Positions 21,197 to 23,154 of a DNA stretch of 23,154 nucleotides are shown one piece after another; within the stretch, counting starts at the first letter, position 1, and every line of letters starts with the position of its first letter. The stretch is taken from assembly GCA_038232455.1 (NCBI GenBank), contig JBBSHU010000044.1, positions 1-23,154 of the forward strand, read 5' to 3'. The notes below the pieces were generated by a model, which worked only from the letters and a program-made list of their open reading frames with translations, was not told where the DNA came from and ran no database searches. The stretch is from DATAQC01 sp038232455 (GTDB lineage: Bacteria > Actinomycetota > Acidimicrobiia > Acidimicrobiales > AC-14). The position numbers and the translations under genes were made by a program.

Positions 21197-22339
21197 ATGA
21201 GCCCCACTTCACCCGAGATTCCCGACATTCGCCTCCCGAGCGACCTTCTGCCCTCCGACGGACGCTTCGGATGTGGCCCCTCGAAGATCCGCCCCGAGGC
21301 CCTGACCGCCCTGACGGCGGCGGCCTCCACCCTCATGGGCACCAGCCATCGCAAGGCCCCCGTGCGGGCGCTGGTAGGCCGGGTCCGGGCCGGGCTGAGC
21401 GACCTCTTCGCCCTCCCCGACGGCTACGAGGTGGCCCTGGGCAACGGCGGTGCGGCGCTGTTCTGGGACGTGGCCTCGTTCAGCCTCATCGATCGTCGCA
21501 GTCAGCACCTGGTGTTCGGGGCTTTCTCGTCGTCTTTCGCAGCCGCGGTGGCCGCCGCCCCCCATCTCGAGGGCCCCCACCTGGTCGAGTCGGCCTTCGG
21601 CACCCACCCCGAGGCGGTCGCCCGCGAAGGAATCGACGTCTACGCCCTGACCCACAACGAGACGTCGACCGGCGTGGCCATGGACGTCCGCCGGCCCGAC
21701 GGTGCCGACGACGGCTCCCTGGTGCTGGTCGACGCCACGTCGGCAGCCGGGGGGATGGCCGTCGACCCCACTCAGTTCGACGCGTACTACTTCTCGCCCC
21801 AGAAGTGCCTCGGCTCCGACGGCGGTCTGTGGATGGCCCTGTGTTCGCCCCAGGCCGTCGAGCGGGCGTCGAAGTTGACGGCCGACGGGCGGTGGGCGCC
21901 GAAGTCGCTGAGCCTGCCCCTGGCCCTGGAGCAGTCGCGACTCAACCAGACCCTCAACACGCCGGCGGTGGCCACCCTGTTCCTGCTGGCCGATCAACTC
22001 GACTGGATCCTCGGCAACGGCGGCCTGGCCTGGGCCGCGGCCCGCTGCGCCGACTCGGCCAACCGGCTCTACTCGTGGGCCGAGGCCACCCCGTACACAA
22101 CGCCCTTCGTGGCTGAACCCACCCAGCGCAGCCCGCTGGTAGGCACGATCGACCTCGATCCATCGATCGATGCCGCGGTGGTGGGCGGGGTGCTGCGGGC
22201 CAACGGCATCGTGGACACCGACGCCTACCGCAGTCTGGGCCGCAACCAGCTTCGAATCGCCATGTTCCCCAACGTCGCGCCCGACGACGTGGAGGTCCTC
22301 ACCAGGGCCGTCGACCACGTGGTGGCCGCCCTGGCCTGA
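21197..22339 (+). CDS. serC: Phosphoserine aminotransferase (mycobacterial type)
   Basis: A 380-residue class V-fold PLP enzyme converting 3-phosphohydroxypyruvate to phosphoserine, the second step of serine synthesis. It is close to Rv0884c (376 residues): DGRFGCGPSKIRPEAL near residues 21-36, MGTSHRKAPVRALVGRVR, LGNGGAALFWD, HNETSTGVAM at 153-162, Schiff-base Lys203 in YYFSPQKCLGSDGG, and the C-terminal NGIVDTDAYRSLGRNQLRIA. The ATG at 21197 gives the expected length. It is divergent from the aminotransferase, and together with serA it supplies serine. serB is not in the window. Confidence 0.96.
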   Translation: MSPTSPEIPDIRLPSDLLPSDGRFGCGPSKIRPEALTALTAAASTLMGTSHRKAPVRALVGRVRAGLSDLFALPDGYEVALGNGGAALFWDVASFSLIDRRSQHLVFGAFSSSFAAAVAAAPHLEGPHLVESAFGTHPEAVAREGIDVYALTHNETSTGVAMDVRRPDGADDGSLVLVDATSAAGGMAVDPTQFDAYYFSPQKCLGSDGGLWMALCSPQAVERASKLTADGRWAPKSLSLPLALEQSRLNQTLNTPAVATLFLLADQLDWILGNGGLAWAAARCADSANRLYSWAEATPYTTPFVAEPTQRSPLVGTIDLDPSIDAAVVGGVLRANGIVDTDAYRSLGRNQLRIAMFPNVAPDDVEVLTRAVDHVVAALA

Positions 22340-22446
22340 GGTACGCGAAGCCTCACTGTTCCCTCATACTTGTCTGGCACCGTCTTCATCACGGTTGCCT
22401 ACCGTCAGGGCCGACAACCAACCAAGCCTGATGATGAGGAGTCTCG
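22340..22446 (+). promoter_or_regulatory. Leader of the cysteine-repeat protein
   Basis: A 107-bp gap before ATG 22447. GAGGAG, about 6 nt before the start, is a clear Shine-Dalgarno sequence. TTGTCT near 22373 and TACCGT near 22401 are weak promoter candidates. I see no terminator for serC in the gap. Confidence 0.4.
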
Positions 22447-22959
22447 ATGAAGAGAACACTGGCCGTTTTGGCCATTGCCGGTCTGGTGATCGGCGGCGGA
22501 GCGGCGGCCTACGCGGCCACCATCGGCGGCGACGCCGGTGCCAGGGCCCAGGCCAAGGGCTGCGTCGGCAAGGCCCGTACTGACCACGCCGGTGACGCCA
22601 AGGCCAAGCACGATGCCGTGGCCGGCTGCCTCAAGGACGCCGGCCTCGTCCCCCTCGGCGCCGGACACGTGGGCAAGGCCGTCCGCGAGCAGATCAAGGC
22701 GCTGCCGGCCGACAAGAGGGCCGCCCTGGTGGAGTGCGTGAAGAAGGCCCACGAGGCCAACGCCACCGACAAGAAGGCCTTCAGGGCTGCCGCCAAGCCC
22801 TGCCTCGACCAGGCCGGGATCACCATCACCCCGCCCACGCCCGACGAGCTGGCCAAGCGTCAGAAGGCCAAGGATTGCCGGGACCAGGCCCGCAAGGACC
22901 ACCCCGACACTCCCCCCGACCAGTTGCGCGACGCCGTGAAGCAGTGCGTCGTCGCGTAG
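22447..22959 (+). CDS. Small exported protein with three cysteine-bracketed repeats
   Basis: A 170-residue protein I do not recognise. Residues 1-23 form a signal peptide (MKRTLAVLAIAGLVIGGGAAAYA, likely cleavage after AYA; no lipobox Cys). The mature part has exactly six cysteines in three pairs: Cys39/Cys61, Cys97/Cys119 and Cys144/Cys167, with 21, 21 and 22 residues between partners. Each unit is alike: C, a Lys/Ala-rich helix, a short polar turn with Asp (DHAGD, NATD, DHPDT), a second helix, then C. The first two units end in C-L-x-D-A-G. This suggests three helical hairpins each closed by a disulfide outside the cell. Function unknown. ATG 22447 has GAGGAG upstream. The gene stands alone and is followed by a hairpin. 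Confidence 0.82.
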   Translation: MKRTLAVLAIAGLVIGGGAAAYAATIGGDAGARAQAKGCVGKARTDHAGDAKAKHDAVAGCLKDAGLVPLGAGHVGKAVREQIKALPADKRAALVECVKKAHEANATDKKAFRAAAKPCLDQAGITITPPTPDELAKRQKAKDCRDQARKDHPDTPPDQLRDAVKQCVVA

Positions 22960-22993
22960 GGCCAGTAATGGCCTGAGCCATGCGTGGTACCAA

Positions 22994-23020
22994 GCCGGCG
23001 GGGCAGGGGCCCCCGCCGGC
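22994..23020 (+). terminator. Strong hairpin after the cysteine-repeat gene
   Basis: GCCGGCGGGG (22994-23003) pairs perfectly with CCCCGCCGGC (23011-23020) over a 7-nt loop, 34 nt past the stop. No T-tract follows. It is the first part of copy 2 of the 74-bp dispersed repeat. Confidence 0.65.
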
Positions 23021-23070
23021 ACGTGGCGGGCGTGGTCCCTGGTCTCGCCTCCGGCTCGCTCGGGACTACG
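22997..23070 (+). repeat. 74-bp dispersed repeat, copy 2
   Basis: It matches the complement of 8859-8932 at 70 of 74 positions: 23 identical bases at the hairpin, four mismatches in the next 15, then 36 identical bases. The orientation relative to the upstream gene is the same as for copy 1 after trpG. Confidence 0.9.
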
Positions 23071-23154
23071 TCCCTGGTCTCGCCTCCGGCTCGCTCGGGA
23101 CTACGTCCCTGGTCTCGCCTCCGGCTCGCTCGGGACTACGTCCCTGGTCTCGCC
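23035..23154. repeat. 35-bp tandem array (3.4 exact units, runs off the window)
   Basis: A 35-bp unit starting GTCCCTGGTCTCGCC and ending CTCGGGACTAC is repeated exactly at 23035-23069, 23070-23104 and 23105-23139, with 15 bp of a fourth unit at the edge. There are no spacers, so it is not a CRISPR array. Unit ends GTCCC/GGGAC are inverted and could form a hairpin per unit. A single unit occurs at 8860-8894 on the other strand. Confidence 0.95.

Noticed and set aside
23035..23154. CRISPR array at the window end
   Set aside because: The 35-bp units abut one another exactly with no spacers, and no cas genes are present.

Overview
The window comes from the chromosome of a high-GC actinobacterium. 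The best guide is the conserved cluster fhaA-fhaB-pstP-ftsW/rodA-pbpA-pknB with trpG and crgA beside it, which is an actinobacterial signature. A mycobacterial-type SerC and a GH65/beta-phosphoglucomutase pair resembling Rv3401/Rv3400 agree with this. The single kinase, the compact FhaA and the many start codons placed just after a TANNNT hexamer suggest a deep-branching lineage such as Acidimicrobiia. That placement is an inference.

Layout. Positions 1-1518 look like a small accessory patch on the 3' side of a tRNA-Leu(CAG). It holds the 3' part of a DUF4143 ATPase gene, the broken start of a Fic-family gene, and four copies of an 8-bp box arranged with exact two-fold symmetry. Positions 1714-8826 form a + strand cell-envelope and division signalling operon: two FHA proteins, a PP2C phosphatase, a SEDS glycosyltransferase, a class B penicillin-binding protein and a PASTA Ser/Thr kinase. 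Several of these genes overlap by GTGA. Together they would sense peptidoglycan fragments (PASTA), phosphorylate and dephosphorylate envelope-building proteins, and polymerise and cross-link the wall. trpG (-) and crgA (+) follow, divergently transcribed.

Positions 10050-13103 hold a DnaA-box palindrome, a small zinc-ribbon membrane protein, a thiolase with altered active-site motifs, a MITE-like palindrome and a two-TM/pore-loop membrane protein. Positions 13104-16831 form a - strand sugar phosphorylase operon (beta-phosphoglucomutase, GH65, and a protein of unknown function). Positions 16921-22339 hold a secreted lysozyme/transglycosylase-like protein, an unknown protein, serA, an aspartate-type aminotransferase and serC. 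The two outer serine-pathway genes flank the aminotransferase. The window ends with a small exported protein built of three cysteine-bracketed repeats, then a terminator hairpin and the start of a 35-bp tandem array.

Most of the window is conserved housekeeping sequence. I found no clear new multi-gene system. The less ordinary signals are in the non-coding and repeat DNA: the symmetric four-box operator; a 74-bp dispersed terminator/repeat element whose last 35 bp has become a tandem array; a 30-bp-period GC-rich repeat shared by two loci, one of them inside a coding region; and a nested palindrome between divergent genes. On the protein side, the triple-repeat cysteine protein and the pore-like membrane protein with a degenerate filter deserve a second look.
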